Assembly: GCA_032718475.1 (NCBI GenBank)
Contig: JAUCBJ010001382.1
Location: forward strand, 1 to 64,000
Reading direction: 5' to 3'
Length of the DNA stretch: 64,000 nucleotides
Source of the DNA: Nemertoderma westbladi
Lineage: Eukaryota > Xenacoelomorpha > Nemertodermatida > Nemertodermatidae
This document shows, piece by piece, positions 50,626 to 61,567 of this stretch. The notes below the pieces were generated by a model, which made no database searches, had not been told where the DNA came from, and saw only the letters and a program-made list of their open reading frames with translations. Both the position numbers and the translations under genes were made by a program. How positions within the stretch are numbered: position 1 is the stretch's first letter; the number at the start of each line of letters is the position of its first letter.

Positions 50626-51732
50626 TGCGAGTAAGTAGATTGCGAATTAGTCAATTGCGAATTATTATGTTGCGAATTATATAATTGCAGATTGTATAAT
50701 TGCAAGTCGTGCTATTGTGATCTGTGATTGCTGACGTTGATTGGTGTGTTATTGAAGTGTGCCTATGATTACGAATGCTTAGGTAGGCGCCCCTTTCTCT
50801 TTGATTGATTTCTATTTCTTAGTTACAACAAATAATTACTGATTAGGTCAAAGTAATACGGCATTTTAGGCTATTACTAGCGAAACCTGTTGTGTAATAA
50901 ATTAGAATTACGCATTCTGGAACTCTTAGTAATTAGTACGCTGTTACATATTTGTGACTGTAATTGATTAGTAAAATTAAGAATTAGTACGCAGCATAGC
51001 GGAGAGTAGCTAAGGTAATAATTTAGAGTACCGTAAACTATTCACGCTGAGCGGTTATTTGCATTAGCGGGCAATAAGCTAGATCGCAGTAGTCAGTACG
51101 CAAGACACTAGTAAGTTGCTGGCCTAAAGCCAGCTGCAGGCAAGTTTAGACCCAGAGCGGTATCACCTACGAAAGACATTGTACTGTACCAATTTTGATT
51201 ATTTAAATATTCTCGCATTCACACATTCCGTTAGGGAACCCCCAGTATTCGCGATTAGAAAAGACGTAGGCATTAGCGTACTTCAACAGTAGTAAAATTA
51301 GGCGTAAGAATATACTCTGAGTGCAAAGCCCCTCGCACTCGTCTTAAGTAAGCTTAGGGAGCCGACTCGGGTTTATTGTTTTGGTTATTCCCGCGTGGCT
51401 CATAGATTCGAACAGTTAGCTCTCTATCGAGCGATCGGTAGAGAAAGGAACAAGCGATTTTGCAGGAGCTGTGTAAATTTAGTAAAATATATTAGCGGAC
51501 GGCAGATTAGCGCCATCCAACGGTAAGTAGCGGTTTTGTATTTAGCAACCTTTACAATTTAGTAATAGCACGCTCCTGATCCCCTTTACTTAACAGTAGA
51601 GCAGTCTTTGTGTCTTATTCTGTTATTGGTTAGGCGAGAGCTCATTACAGTCATTAGGTTGGCAGAGAGGTATACGGGTATTTGTCTGTTCAACAGTTCT
51701 GCTGTTAGTATAGGTGTCGCGGTTGTTTAACA
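50378..51732 (+). repeat. 3' LTR of element A, second part
   Basis: Matches 21664-23022 apart from one GTAA unit and two substitutions, ending TTTAACA before the AACTC duplication. Confidence 0.92.
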
Positions 51733-51957
51733 AACTCATTTAACTCATTTAACTCATTTAACTCATTTAACTCATTTAACTCATTTAACTCATTTAACTC
51801 ATTTAACTCATTTAACTCATTTAACTCATTCAACTCATTCAACTCATTTAACTCATTTAACTCATTTAACTCATTTAACTCATTTAACTTATTTAACTCA
51901 TTTAACTCATTTAACTCATTTAACTAATTCAACTCATTTAACTCATTTAACTCATTT
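51733..51957. repeat. 9-bp minisatellite TTTAACTCA, right part
   Basis: About 25 copies of the array interrupted by element A. It contains TTCAACTCA variants and is directly joined to the 48-bp satellite. Confidence 0.95.
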
Positions 51958-51962
51958 GAACG

Positions 51963-52650
51963 ATACCAATAGATAACATGCTGATTGGATACAGGCGATG
52001 CTCGTTCCTAAAACCAATAGATAACATGCTGATTGGATACAGGCGATGCTCGTTCCTAAAACCAGTAGATAACATGCTGATTGGATACAGGCGATGCTCG
52101 TTCCTAAAACCAGTAGATAACATGCTGATTGGATACAGGCGATGCTCGTTCCTAAAACCAGTAGATAACATGCTGATTGGATACAGGCGATGCTCGTTCC
52201 TAAAACCAGTAGATAACATGCTGATTGGATACAGGCGATGCTCGTTCCTAAAACCAGTAGATAACATGCTGATTGGATACAGGCGATGCTCGTTCCTAAA
52301 ACCAGTAGATAACATGCTGATTGGATACAGGCGATGCTCGTTCCTAAAACCAGTAGATAACATGCTGATTGGATACAGGCGATGCTCGTTCCTAAAACCA
52401 GTAGATAACATGCTGATTGGATACAGGCGATGCTCGTTCCTAAAACCAATAGATAACATGCTGATTGGATACAGGCGATGCTCGTTCCTAAAACCAGTAG
52501 ATAACATGCTGATTGGATACAGGCGATGCTCGTTCCTAAAACCAGTAGATAACATGCTGATTGGATACAGGCGATGCTCGTTCCTAAAACCAGTAGATAA
52601 CATGCTGATTGGATACAGGCGATGCTCGTTCCTAAAACCAGTAGATTACA
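51963..52650. repeat. 48-bp satellite, about 14 copies
   Basis: The unit runs ...CCAGTAGATAACATGCTGAT and GGATACAGGCGATGCTCGTT. Copies are almost identical, with only an A/G variant (CCAATAG/CCAGTAG). The three long ORFs on both strands exist because the unit length is a multiple of three and lacks stops, so they are not genes. Confidence 0.95.
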
Positions 52651-52675
52651 GGCTGAACCAACTGAGCTACTCCGC

Positions 52676-54335
52676 GTTTCACTGCTTTAAAAAAGTGTCT
52701 TTTGCGAAATCGAACCCTCAGTATCGTGGCCATTCTTTCCATTAGTCGTAATTTTTTCATATCATTAGAAAGATTCGAAATATGTAACAATATCTGAATT
52801 TCGTTGAGAAAAAGCTGAGATATAGGAGTTCAAATATTGCAAGGATTATTGTTCGCTGCAGACCATTTATTCTATTTAATAAATAAACCATGTTCTGGAA
52901 CATTTTGTTTAAGTATGAATAGCTACATAATAGATCTATTGGATAGGCATTCCGCTGTCGCGTACCAACTCATAAAACCCGACAATGGCAGCCAGCGGGG
53001 TGATCCTTTGGCTTCCCTCTTCTTCAGCTCCAACATCCACGGGTTTGTGGACTTTTTAAACTGTATCTTCAATGTTTGGTTTCTTGACGATGGCTCCCTA
53101 GGTGGGTCCGCCCTTTCAGTTGCTGAAAATTCGAAGACCGTCATCAATTAAGCAGCTAAGTTGGGTCTATCGATCAAACCCACTATATGCGAACTCATCT
53201 TCCACAAGGACTTTCCTGCGAGTTTGAAGGAATCCACCCTCGCCACATTTCAATCCATCACCCCAGGCATTAAACCATTTGACTTCGAAGAATCCATCCT
53301 ACTAGGGGCACCTCTTGGTGATAAGGCCATGGAAACAGTCTTGGTGCAGAAACAGCTTGAACTATCTACCTTCGCTAGCCGTCTTCATCTACTTTCTGCA
53401 CATGATGCCGTTTACCTTCTGAGACACTGTTTTGCAATCCCGAAGCTAATGTACACACTTAGATGTGCTCCATGCTTTACATCACCACAGCTCGACATCT
53501 TCGATGAGACCATCAAAAAACCTCTGGAAATAGCTCTCAATATCCAGCTGGATGACATCACATGGCGTCAAGCTTCTCTACCCATCGCTCTTGGTGGCCT
53601 TGGGGTAAGGAGTACGAGGGACATCTCACTACCGGCCTTTTTGGCTTCATTCTCAGGATGCGGTCCCCTACTCCAATCCCTTCTTCCACCACCGATCATC
53701 GCAGCACCCAACCAATGGTTCGACCAAGGCCTGAGAGCCCTTCCAACAGACTACGAAGTACCCATCAACCCCATATTCCAGAAAGCCTGGTGCAACCCCT
53801 TGGATGTTACTGCCTCAAAGAAAATCCTTGATGGAGCGAAGTCCCCATCACACATGGCACGCCTTCTAGCTTCAGTGGCAGACCATGCAGGCGACTGGCT
53901 CCATGCCATGCCATCCCAATCTCATCTCTTGGTCTCCGTCTCGAGGACGACAAGCTCCGAGTAGGTGTAGCGCTACGTCTCGGAGCCCCTATCAGCGTCG
54001 AGCATAACCGCCGTGTTGTGGCGGTCTTGTAGACAGATGGGCCACCCATGGCCTCTCGTGTATCCACAATTATGGGAAATTCACCCGCCACGCAGAAAAT
54101 AAATAAAACATTCTAGAATTTTGTGTATTTAAATAGAATAAATGGCCTTCAGCGAAACAATAATTCTTGCAATCTTTGAACGCTTTTATCTCAGCTATTT
54201 CTCAACAAAATTCAGATATTGTTACATATTTCGAATCCTTGCAACGCAAGCTTTCTAATGATATGAAAAATTACGACTAATGTGAAGAATGGCAATGATA
54301 CGGAGGGTATGATTTCGCAAATGACAATTTTTAAA
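52676..54335. mobile_element. inverted-repeat-flanked element holding an RT fragment
   Basis: Arms of about 230 bp (52676-52907 and 54103-54335) are inverted copies sharing TTTATTCTATTTAA, AATATGTAACAATATCTGAA and CATTAGTCGTAATTTTTTC. Between them lies a degraded reverse-transcriptase-like sequence. The right arm continues to about 54525 and is also related to the repeat at 18507-18838. It could be a composite of two inverted repeat copies around a retroposed fragment, or one transposon. Confidence 0.6.
52837..53964 (+). pseudogene. non-LTR-type reverse transcriptase fragment, broken
   Basis: Two parts in the same frame are separated by a TAA at 53149-53151. Motifs: GSQRGDPLASLFF (RT palm, before the active site), FLDDGSLGG in place of the YADD loop, then a thumb-like region with SILLGAPLGDKAM, LGGLGVRSTRDISLPAFLAS and GDWLHAMPSQS. 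After 53964 the frame shifts but conserved sequence (VALRLGAP) continues for about 60 bp. The family is widespread in invertebrate genomes, but I cannot name the clade with confidence. Confidence 0.65.
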
Positions 54336-54455
54336 ACGCTTATAACAAATTTAAAGGTGAAATCGAAAATTCCAGCTCCATGAGGTCATTGACGTTGAGT
54401 GGAACTAGTTGCGTTTCAAATTTCAAGCAATATGATAAAGATTTGTAGACAAATT

Positions 54456-54480
54456 GGGGGGGGGGGGGGGGGGGGGGGGG
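54456..54480. repeat. poly-G homopolymer (25 bp)
   Basis: An uninterrupted G run inside the right arm; the related copy near 18790 has only GGGGAAGGGTTGG. Confidence 0.85.
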
Positions 54481-54670
54481 TGACCGTGTCATCAGAAAAT
54501 GAAACTATATTACGGCTCACGGTGTATATATGTAATATATATCATGCAGCATGCCGAAAGTTGTATAGTTATAGTTTTTTACCTGATAATAGTAGTTTTG
54601 CATTCCTACATGAAACGTTTATACTTCATGTAGACTACTTTTAAAATCATTAAATTATTTTATTGCAAAC

Positions 54671-54868
54671 CTTTCAAGAGATTGGTGTTTTGCCTTTTGT
54701 TTATCGATGTCTCTCTTAAGTTTTTCATTATCTGTTTCCAATTTAGAAATCTTTCTATTTAATTCCATCACTTCGATATCTGATTTCTTTTCATCATCTT
54801 TACTTAATTTCAGCTCAACTTGTATTTCTTCAGTTTCAGGCTGATCAGGAGTGTCAGATGAAGATGCC
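54671..54868 (-). CDS. coiled-coil exon b' (66 codons)
   Basis: A 198-bp phase 2-2 exon, paralog of b. ASSSDTPDQPETEE linker, then IQVELKLSKDDEKK, IEVMELNRKISKLE, NEKLKRDIDKQKAK and a SLE end. Donor AG|GTTTGC, acceptor TTAG. It is the last exon before the 31-kb transposon nest. Confidence 0.7.
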
Positions 54869-54889
54869 CTAAGTTATGAAACTAAGCTG

Positions 54890-55127
54890 TTAGTATTTTT
54901 ATTATGATTATTATTGTTTCGAATTGCACTAAAAAGACTGCTCCTCCGTTATTTTGCATTTGTATTTTCCGATATTACATTTTCTGGAACCAGCATGTTT
55001 ATTGTTATCATATTCTCCAGCCACGTTTTGTATTTTATCTTCTATTTCTGATAACTGGCAATTTTGTAAAAAAAAATTCAAAACTAAAAAAAATGAACAA
55101 AAGCATGTTAATGCTGTACAGATAGAT
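54890..55127. other. intron, nothing recognised
   Basis: AT-rich sequence; short plus-strand ORFs here show no motifs. Confidence 0.4.
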
Positions 55128-57003
55128 TGCTGGCGGATATTTCATGATAACTCGAGAACTAAAAGATATCTCTCCAAGATAACTCGAGAACTAAAAGAGA
55201 TCTCTCTAAGATAACTCGAGAACTAAAAGATAACTCTCCAAGATAACTTGAGAACTAAAAGAGATCTTTCTAAGATAACTCGAGAACTAAAAGATATCTC
55301 TCTAAGATAACTCGAGAACTAAAAGATATCTCTCTAAGATAACTCGAGAACTAAAAGATATCTCTCTAAGATAACTTGAGAACTAAAAGAGATCTTTCTA
55401 AGATAACTCGAGAACTAAAAGAGATCTTTCTAAGATAACTCGAGAACTAAAAGATATCTCTCTAAGATAACTCGAGAACTAACAGAGATCTCTCTAAGAT
55501 AACTCGAGAACTAAAAGATATCTTTCTAAGATAACTTGAGAACTAAAAGAGATCTTTCTAAGATAACTCGAGAACTAAAAGATATCTCTCTAAGATAAAT
55601 CGAGAACTAAAAGATATCTCTCTAAGATAACTCGAGAACTAAAAGAGATCTTTCTAAGATAACTAGAGAACTAATAGATATCTCTCTAAGAAAAGTCGAG
55701 AATTAAAAGAGATCTTTCTAAGATAACTCGAGAACTAAAAGAGATCTTTCTAAGATAACTCGAGAACTAAAAGAGATCTTTCTAAGATAACTCGAGAACT
55801 AAAAGATATCTCTCTAAGATAACTCGAGAACTAACAGAGATCTTTCTAAGATAACTCGAGAACTAACAGAGATCTCTCTAAGATAACTCGAGAACTAAAA
55901 GATATCTCTCTAAGATAAATCGAGAACTAAAAGATATCTCTCTAAGATAACTCGAGAACTAAAAGAGATCTTTCTAAGATAACTAGAGAACTAATAGATA
56001 TCTCTCTAAGATAACTCGAGAACTAACAGAGATCTCTCTAAGATAACTCGAGAACTAAAAGATATCTCTCTAAGATAAATCGAGAACTAAAAGATATCTT
56101 TCTAAGATAACTAGAGAACTAATAGATATCTCTCTAAGAAAAGTCGAGAATTAAAAGAGATCTTTCTAAGATAACTCGAGAACTAAAAGAGATCTTTCTA
56201 AGATAACTCGAGAACTAATAGATATCTCTCTAAGATAACTCGAGAACTAAAAGAGATCTTTCTAAGATAACTAGAGAACTAATAGATATCTCTCTAAGAA
56301 AAGTCGAGAATTAAAAGAGATCTTTCTAAGATAACTCGAGAACTAACAGAGATCTTTCTAAGATAACTCGAGAACTAAAAGATATCTCTCTAAGATAACT
56401 CGAGAACTAACAGAGATCTCTCTAAGATAACTCGAGAACTAAAAGATATCTCTCTAAGATAACTCGAGAACTAAAAGATATCTCTCTAAGATAACTCGAG
56501 AACTAAAAGAGATCTCTCTAAGATAACTCGAGAACTAAAAGATATATCTCTAAGATAACTCGAGAACTAAAAGATATCTCTCTAAGATAAATCGAGAACT
56601 AAAAGATATCTCTCTAAGATAACTCGAGAACTAAAAGAGATCTTTCTAAGATAACTAGAGAACTAATAGATATCTCTCTAAGAAAAGTCGAGAATTAAAA
56701 GAGATCTTTCTAAGATAACTCGAGAACTAAAAGAGATCTTTCTAAGATAACTCGAGAACTAAAAGAGATCTTTCTAAGATAACTCGAGAACTAAAAGATA
56801 TCTCTCTAAGATAACTCGAGAACTAAAAGATATCTCTCTAAGATAACTCGAGAACTAAAAGATATCTCTCTAAGATAAATCGAGAACTAAAAGAGATCTT
56901 TCTAAGATAACTAGAGAACTAATAGATATCTCTCTAAGAAAAGTCGAGAATTAAAAGAGATCTCTTTAAGAAAACTCGAGAACTAAAAGAGATCTCTCTA
57001 AGC
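55128..57003. repeat. 32-bp satellite, about 58 copies
   Basis: The unit is TAACTCGAGAACTAAAAGAT followed by ATCTCTCTAAGA. Two main variants alternate, AGATATCTCTC and AGAGATCTTTC, both partly palindromic; CTCGAG is a second palindrome. Blocks of three to eight units are themselves duplicated (e.g. the AAAAGTCGAGAATTAAAAGA variant recurs near 55690, 56130, 56300, 56690 and 56940). Confidence 0.95.
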
Positions 57004-57078
57004 CGTTTTAGATTTGAAATCCTCATGAAATTATGTTCTAGATGCAACAAAAAATAAATTTCTTAATTTTTTTACCGA

Positions 57079-57093
57079 GGGGGGGGGGGGGGG
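57079..57093. repeat. poly-G run (15 bp)
   Basis: G run directly followed by CTACCCCTCAACCCCCC, giving a small G/C inverted structure. Confidence 0.8.
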
Positions 57094-57247
57094 CTACCCC
57101 TCAACCCCCCCTTAAATCTCTGTTAAAATATACTGGTATTGGTGTAGAAGAGGAAATTATTGGCAATGCTTCCTAGTGGTGTGAGGTGGATATATATGCA
57201 TGTAGTCCTATTGTACCTTCTATTTGTAGATAGTACAGTGATCAAAC

Positions 57248-57430
57248 CTTTCAACTTTAGAGGTTGACACTGAAGTGACATAATCAAGTTCTTGTTGGAG
57301 TTTTTCATTCTTATTAATGACATTTCTTATTTCTTCTTCCAAAATATTGATTTCATCTTTAGAAAATTGAAGTTCGAGTTGGCACTCTCTATGGTCCAAT
57401 TCTTCGTAGTTTTCATTTGATGCTAAAACC
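57248..57430 (-). CDS. coiled-coil exon c'' (61 codons)
   Basis: A 183-bp phase 2-2 exon, paralog of c. It has HRECQLELQFSKDE and LEEEIRNVINKNEK, then LQQELDYVTSVSTSKVER. Compared with c it lacks eight residues after NKNEK, a 24-bp in-frame deletion that shifts the heptad register by one. The upstream exon boundary AACC|CTAAAT matches that of the other c exons. Confidence 0.7.
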
Positions 57431-57439
57431 CTAAATTAT

Positions 57440-57800
57440 GAGCAATCATGTTAGTTGGTGATAGTGAATAGTGAAATAATTAATAGGGAACAAGCTAAAA
57501 CTAGTGCATAAATTTTGATTAAATATTCTTCATTCTGGGACCCAAGAAAGATTTCAAATTCAATGTAACCAAAGAGCGAGTGACAGGCATTCCGCTTATC
57601 ATTTCTAATGCCACTATGATCAGTAATTGGGGATCTTCTCCACCAGATTGGTGGTTGCAGTTGTTGGTAATAACATGAGTTGAGTATATAACTAGTAGTT
57701 GTGAATGCAATGGGTGTGTGCATGTAGCCGGGGACTGCCATTGGATGATGGATACCATCAGAAAGGTCTGCAGTGAGATGCCCCTCATGCTTACACAGCA
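57440..57800. other. intron, nothing recognised
   Basis: No exon or transposon domain was seen. A 163-codon minus-strand ORF across 57451-57942 runs into the 14-bp minisatellite and has no motifs. Confidence 0.4.
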
Positions 57801-57811
57801 AAGGGAAGTGA

Positions 57812-57952
57812 TGCAAAGGAACTGATGCAAAGGAAATGATGCAAAGGAAGTGATGCAAAGGAAGTGATGCAAAGGAAGTGATGCAAAGGAAGTGATGCAA
57901 AGGAAGTGATGCAAAGGAAGTGATGCAAAGGAAGTGATGCAAAGGAAGTGAT
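57812..57952. repeat. 14-bp minisatellite, about 10 copies
   Basis: The unit GGAAGTGATGCAAA is tandemly repeated; the first two copies have variant bases (GGAACTGATGCAAA, GGAAATGATGCAAA). Confidence 0.95.
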
Positions 57953-58172
57953 ACTTTCGTTAAGTATGAATGGTCTCGAAAGATAATCTAAAGGAGGAGA
58001 CTGAGTTGGAGAAGTTTTTAAGGAGGGAAGATGGCAATTAAGACTTGGAGAAAGTACTTAAGTTTGCACTACAAAGAAATTGAGGATGGAGATTAAGGAT
58101 GATTCGACCAGTGAAAATGTTTTTGAATATATCTTTAGCATTTTTTAGATTTAAATTTAAATAGATGCCAAC

Positions 58173-58283
58173 CTTCCTATGGATTGAGGTTTTGTTTTTT
58201 TCGATTCAACTTCATAACTCACACCAGGAAGTGCAATTTGATCTTGATCAGGATGGTCATCAGTGTGTGACTCGGGGGCGACC
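58173..58283 (-). CDS. acidic linker exon d' (37 codons)
   Basis: A 111-bp phase 2-2 exon. Product: APESHTDDHPDQDQIALPGV, then SYEVESKKTKPQSIGR. The terminal ER is GR here. Its 3' intron is paralogous to that of d'' (61323-61540), which shows segmental duplication. Confidence 0.65.
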
Positions 58284-58631
58284 CTAAATTAATGATGATG
58301 ATATTCGAATATTATGAAGTGCTTAATTTAGTTAATGAGTGTTTGAATGATATATATGTAGATTATCTGAGAAATTGTATACTTTATTTGAATGCATTAG
58401 CACTTACTAGTCCTAACTAACATATTAAATTAAAAGTTAAAGAAACTGTTTTCAGGGGGTGGGTTGTGAAAATCGCTCAAAATATGGTAATAAATTATTA
58501 TTAAGTAATTTAAACAGGATGGATGTATGGGACAGGAGGATGGATGGATGTTAAAACATAAAGCAATATTATGGTAATAAAATTGTTATATATTATTATT
58601 AAATTTAAGTCAATATTTATTATTTGCAAAC

Positions 58632-58874
58632 CTTTTAATAGACAATGGTTTCCCTTTTAGACTATCAATATCTCGTTTCAGTGTTTCTATGTGAGTTTCT
58701 AAAGTCTTATTTCTCTTTGTTAGGATCTTATAGTCACTCTCAGCTCTCTTTGCATTAGCTTTAGAGGATTGGAGGTCAAGTTTAAGTTGTTTTGTATCAT
58801 CTTTAGCAGATTTCAGCTCAACTTTGAGTTGTTTAGTCTCAGAATGATCATGGGTGATGGGTGAAGGTGAAACT
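58632..58874 (-). CDS. exon f: chimeric L/g coiled coil (81 codons)
   Basis: A 243-bp phase 2-2 exon. The first about 24 codons are L-like (SPSPITHDHSETKQLKVEL, KSAKD). The rest is g-like (DTKQLKLDLQSSKANAKRAE, LTKRNKTLETHIETLKRD) ending PLSIKR. It equals exon a or e minus the L coil, as if recombination between the shared SAKDxTK/QLK motifs had deleted 47 codons in frame. Confidence 0.7.
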
Positions 58875-59053
58875 CTAAATGATGATGTCAGACATGTTAG
58901 TATGGTGAGATTCTGTGCAGAACAAATGATTGAGTTAGTATGAATTATTTAAAAATATATATTCTAACTTTACAAAAGTAATAGTAGTTAGCATCAGTTG
59001 GGAATCAAAGCCATCATACATAATTTTATTTAGGTAAAACATATTCAGCAAAC

Positions 59054-59260
59054 CTTTGAATTTCTTCTGATCTTAAATCTGAAGTAACGTTATCAAACTG
59101 TTGTTGTAGTTTTTCCAGTTCCGATTCTTGTTTTTCATTCTTATTAACTAAATTTCTTATTTCCTCCCCTAAAATTTCTACTTCATCCTTTGAGAACTGA
59201 AGTTCGAGTTGGCACTCTCTATGGTCGGATTGCTCGTAAGTGATATTTAATGATGAAACC
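59054..59260 (-). CDS. coiled-coil exon c' (69 codons)
   Basis: A 207-bp phase 2-2 exon closely matching c at 14815 (HRECQLELQFSKDE, LGEEIRNLVNKNEKQESELE), ending EEIQR. Followed upstream by the 39-bp minisatellite, as is exon c. Confidence 0.72.
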
Positions 59261-59284
59261 CTAAATTATGAGCAATCATGTTAA

Positions 59285-60618
59285 CTGGTGATAGTGAATG
59301 GTGCAATAGTTAATGAGCTATGAGTAGATTAAGTGAATGGTGAAATAGTTAATGAGCTATGGGTAGATTAAGTGAATGGTGCAATAGTTAATGAGCTATG
59401 GGTAGATTAAGTGAATGGTGCAATAGTTAATGAGCTATGAGTAGATTAAGTGAATGGAGCAATAGTTAATGAGCTATGGGTAGATTAAGTGAATGGAGCA
59501 ATAGTTAATGAGCTATGAGTAGATTAAGTGAATGGAGCAATAGTTAATGAGCTATGAGTAGATTAAGTGAATGGTGAAATAGTTAATGAGCTATGGGTAG
59601 ATTAACTGAATGGTGCAATAGTTAATGAGCTATGGGTAGATTAAGTGAATGGTGCAATAGTTAATGAGCTATGAGTAGATTAAGTGAATGGAGCAATAGT
59701 TAATGAGCTATGGGTAGATTAAGTGAATGGAGCAATAGTTAATGAGCTATGGGTAGATTAAGGGAATGGTGCAATAGTTAATGAGCTATGGGTAGATTAA
59801 GTAAATGGTGCAATAGTTAATGAGCTATGGGTAGATTAAGTGAATGGTGCAATAGTTAATGAGCTATGAGTAGATTAAGTGAATGGTGCAATAGTTAATG
59901 AGCTATGGGTAGATTAAGTGAATGGTGCAATAGTTAATGAGCTATGAGTAGATTAAGTGAATGGAGCAATAGTTAATGAGCTATGGGTAGATTAAGTGAA
60001 TGGAGCAATAGTTAATGAGCTATGGGTAGATTAAGTGAATGGTGCAATAGTTAATGAGCTATGGGTAGATTAAGTGCATGGTGCAATCGTTAATGAGCTA
60101 TGGGTAGATTAAGTAAATGGTGCAATAGTTAATGAGCTATGAGTAGATTAAGTGAATGGAGCAATAGTTAATGAGCTATGGGTGGATTAAGTGAATGGAG
60201 CAATAGTTAATGAGCTATGGGTAGATTAAGTGAATGGAGCAATAGTTAATGAGCTATGGGTAGATTAAGTGAATGGTGCAATAGTTAATGAGCTATGGGT
60301 AGATTAAGTGCATGGAGCAATAGTTAATGAGCTATGAGTAGATTAAGTGAATGGAGCAATAGTTAATGAGCTATGGGTAGATTAAGTGAATGGAGCAATA
60401 GTTAATGAGCTATGGGTAGATTAAGTGAATGGAGCAATAGTTAATGAGCTATGGGTAGATTAAGTGAATGGTGCAATAGTTAATGAGCTATGGGTAGATT
60501 AAGTGCATGGAGCAATAGTTAATGAGCTATGAGTAGATTAAGTAAATGGTGCAATAGTTAATGAGCTATGGGTAGATTAAGTGAATGGTGCAATAGTTAA
60601 TGAGCTATGGGTAGATTA
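59285..60618. repeat. 39-bp minisatellite, about 34 copies
   Basis: Same unit as at 15045-15759 (GTGAATGGTGCAATAGTTAA ... GGGTAGATTAA), with a few AAATGG and GTGCATGG variants. It ends in GTAGATTAAGGATGGGAAAT, the empty site of the TTAA element. Confidence 0.95.
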
Positions 60619-60625
60619 AGGATGG

Positions 60626-61211
60626 GAAATATATTTTAATTTACTACATTCTGGGAGCTGGAAATATGAACAGGAATTAATTAGAACCGCATTAGGGACC
60701 ACCTGATTTTCGAAAGCCACTGCGCTCAATAATTGAGAAACAAGTAGTCGCAAAGGCAAGCATTGCAGTTGAAATGATGGGGATTGGGTTGGCCATATAT
60801 AATGCAGTGGTTGTTGATTGAAGAGTGGATATCACTTACTTTCACCTTCTAATCCGCAGGCTTTCTGCAGTAGCACTGCACTGTGTAGACTTTTGCTCGA
60901 TGTTAATTAGCTGTAGCAATCGTAAGCTACTTGTTTCCTAGTTGGAGCTTACTCAAATGCTTGCCCCATCAAAGGAATTATCCAAGTGGATAAGAAGGGA
61001 AATAACAATATGGCACATATGGAGAATGTACATGAGTTGGATAGTTGAAACACAGTGTTGAAGCATGTAATAGGTATCATAGGATGATAGGAGTTGCCGG
61101 ATATCCCTAACTCAAGTGGTTTGTAAGAGGATACTAAGACAGACTTATACACAATGGAAATATTTTGAATATAGTTGTTACCAATTTCAGTTATAAATTA
61201 TTGATGCCAAC
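60626..61211. other. intron, nothing recognised
   Basis: No exon or transposon domain was seen. The start is paralogous to 16485 onward. Confidence 0.4.
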
Positions 61212-61322
61212 CTTTCTATGGTATGGGGTATTGCTGTTTCCTTTTCACCATCATAACTCACACCAGGAAGTGCAATTTGATCTTGATCAGGATGGTCATC
61301 AGTGTGTGATTTGGGGGCGACC
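61212..61322 (-). CDS. acidic linker exon d'' (37 codons)
   Basis: A 111-bp phase 2-2 exon. Product: APKSHTDDHPDQDQIALPGV, then SYDGEKETAIPHTIER. Near-identical to d' in its first 25 codons and closer to d at its end. Confidence 0.65.
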
Positions 61323-61567
61323 CTAAATTAATGATGATTATATTCGAATATTATGAAGTGCTTAATTTAGTTAATGAGTGTTTGAATGATATATATGTAG
61401 ATGATCTGAGAAATTGTATACTTTATTTGATTACATTAGTACTTTCTAGCCCTAACTACCATCTTAAATTCGATGTTAAGAAACTGTTTTCAAGGGCAGG
61501 GGTGGGTTGTGAAAAATCGCTCAAAATATGGTCATATAATTGAAAGTAAAATGTATTATCAGCAAAC

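Larger units (their letters stand above)
20755..51732 (+). mobile_element. element A: BEL/Pao LTR retrotransposon (hosts two nested insertions)
   Basis: Long LTRs start TGTTACGG and end TTTAACA, flanked by AACTC duplications in the 9-bp minisatellite. The order is 5' LTR, leader (interrupted by Gypsy element B), gag ORF, pol ORF (zinc knuckles, protease, RT, RNase H, integrase), small 3' ORFs, then the 3' LTR (interrupted by element C). Pol order and motifs (FYMDD, FGARDSPNGT, PADITSRG) are those of BEL/Pao. I saw no in-frame stop in gag or pol. I found no recognisable tRNA primer site next to the LTR. It is antisense to the host gene, in the intron between b' and c'''. Confidence 0.92.

Noticed and set aside
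52655-52725. Permuted tRNA gene (GTAGCTCAGTTGG A box and GGTTCGATT B box, both on the minus strand)
   Set aside because: B box precedes A box, and no T stem or acceptor stem pairing can be made; more likely tRNA-like remnants in a repeat arm.
51952-52745. Long ORFs of 165-255 codons on both strands
   Set aside because: They exist only because a 48-bp satellite without stops repeats in frame; sequence is a 16-residue repeat with no domain.
55128-57003. CRISPR-like array
   Set aside because: Units are contiguous without unique spacers, in a eukaryotic context, and no cas gene is present. The same applies to the other tandem arrays here.
57451-57942. Minus-strand ORF of 163 codons with Phe/Leu/His repeats
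   Set aside because: Half of it is the 14-bp minisatellite and the rest shows no motif or splice structure.
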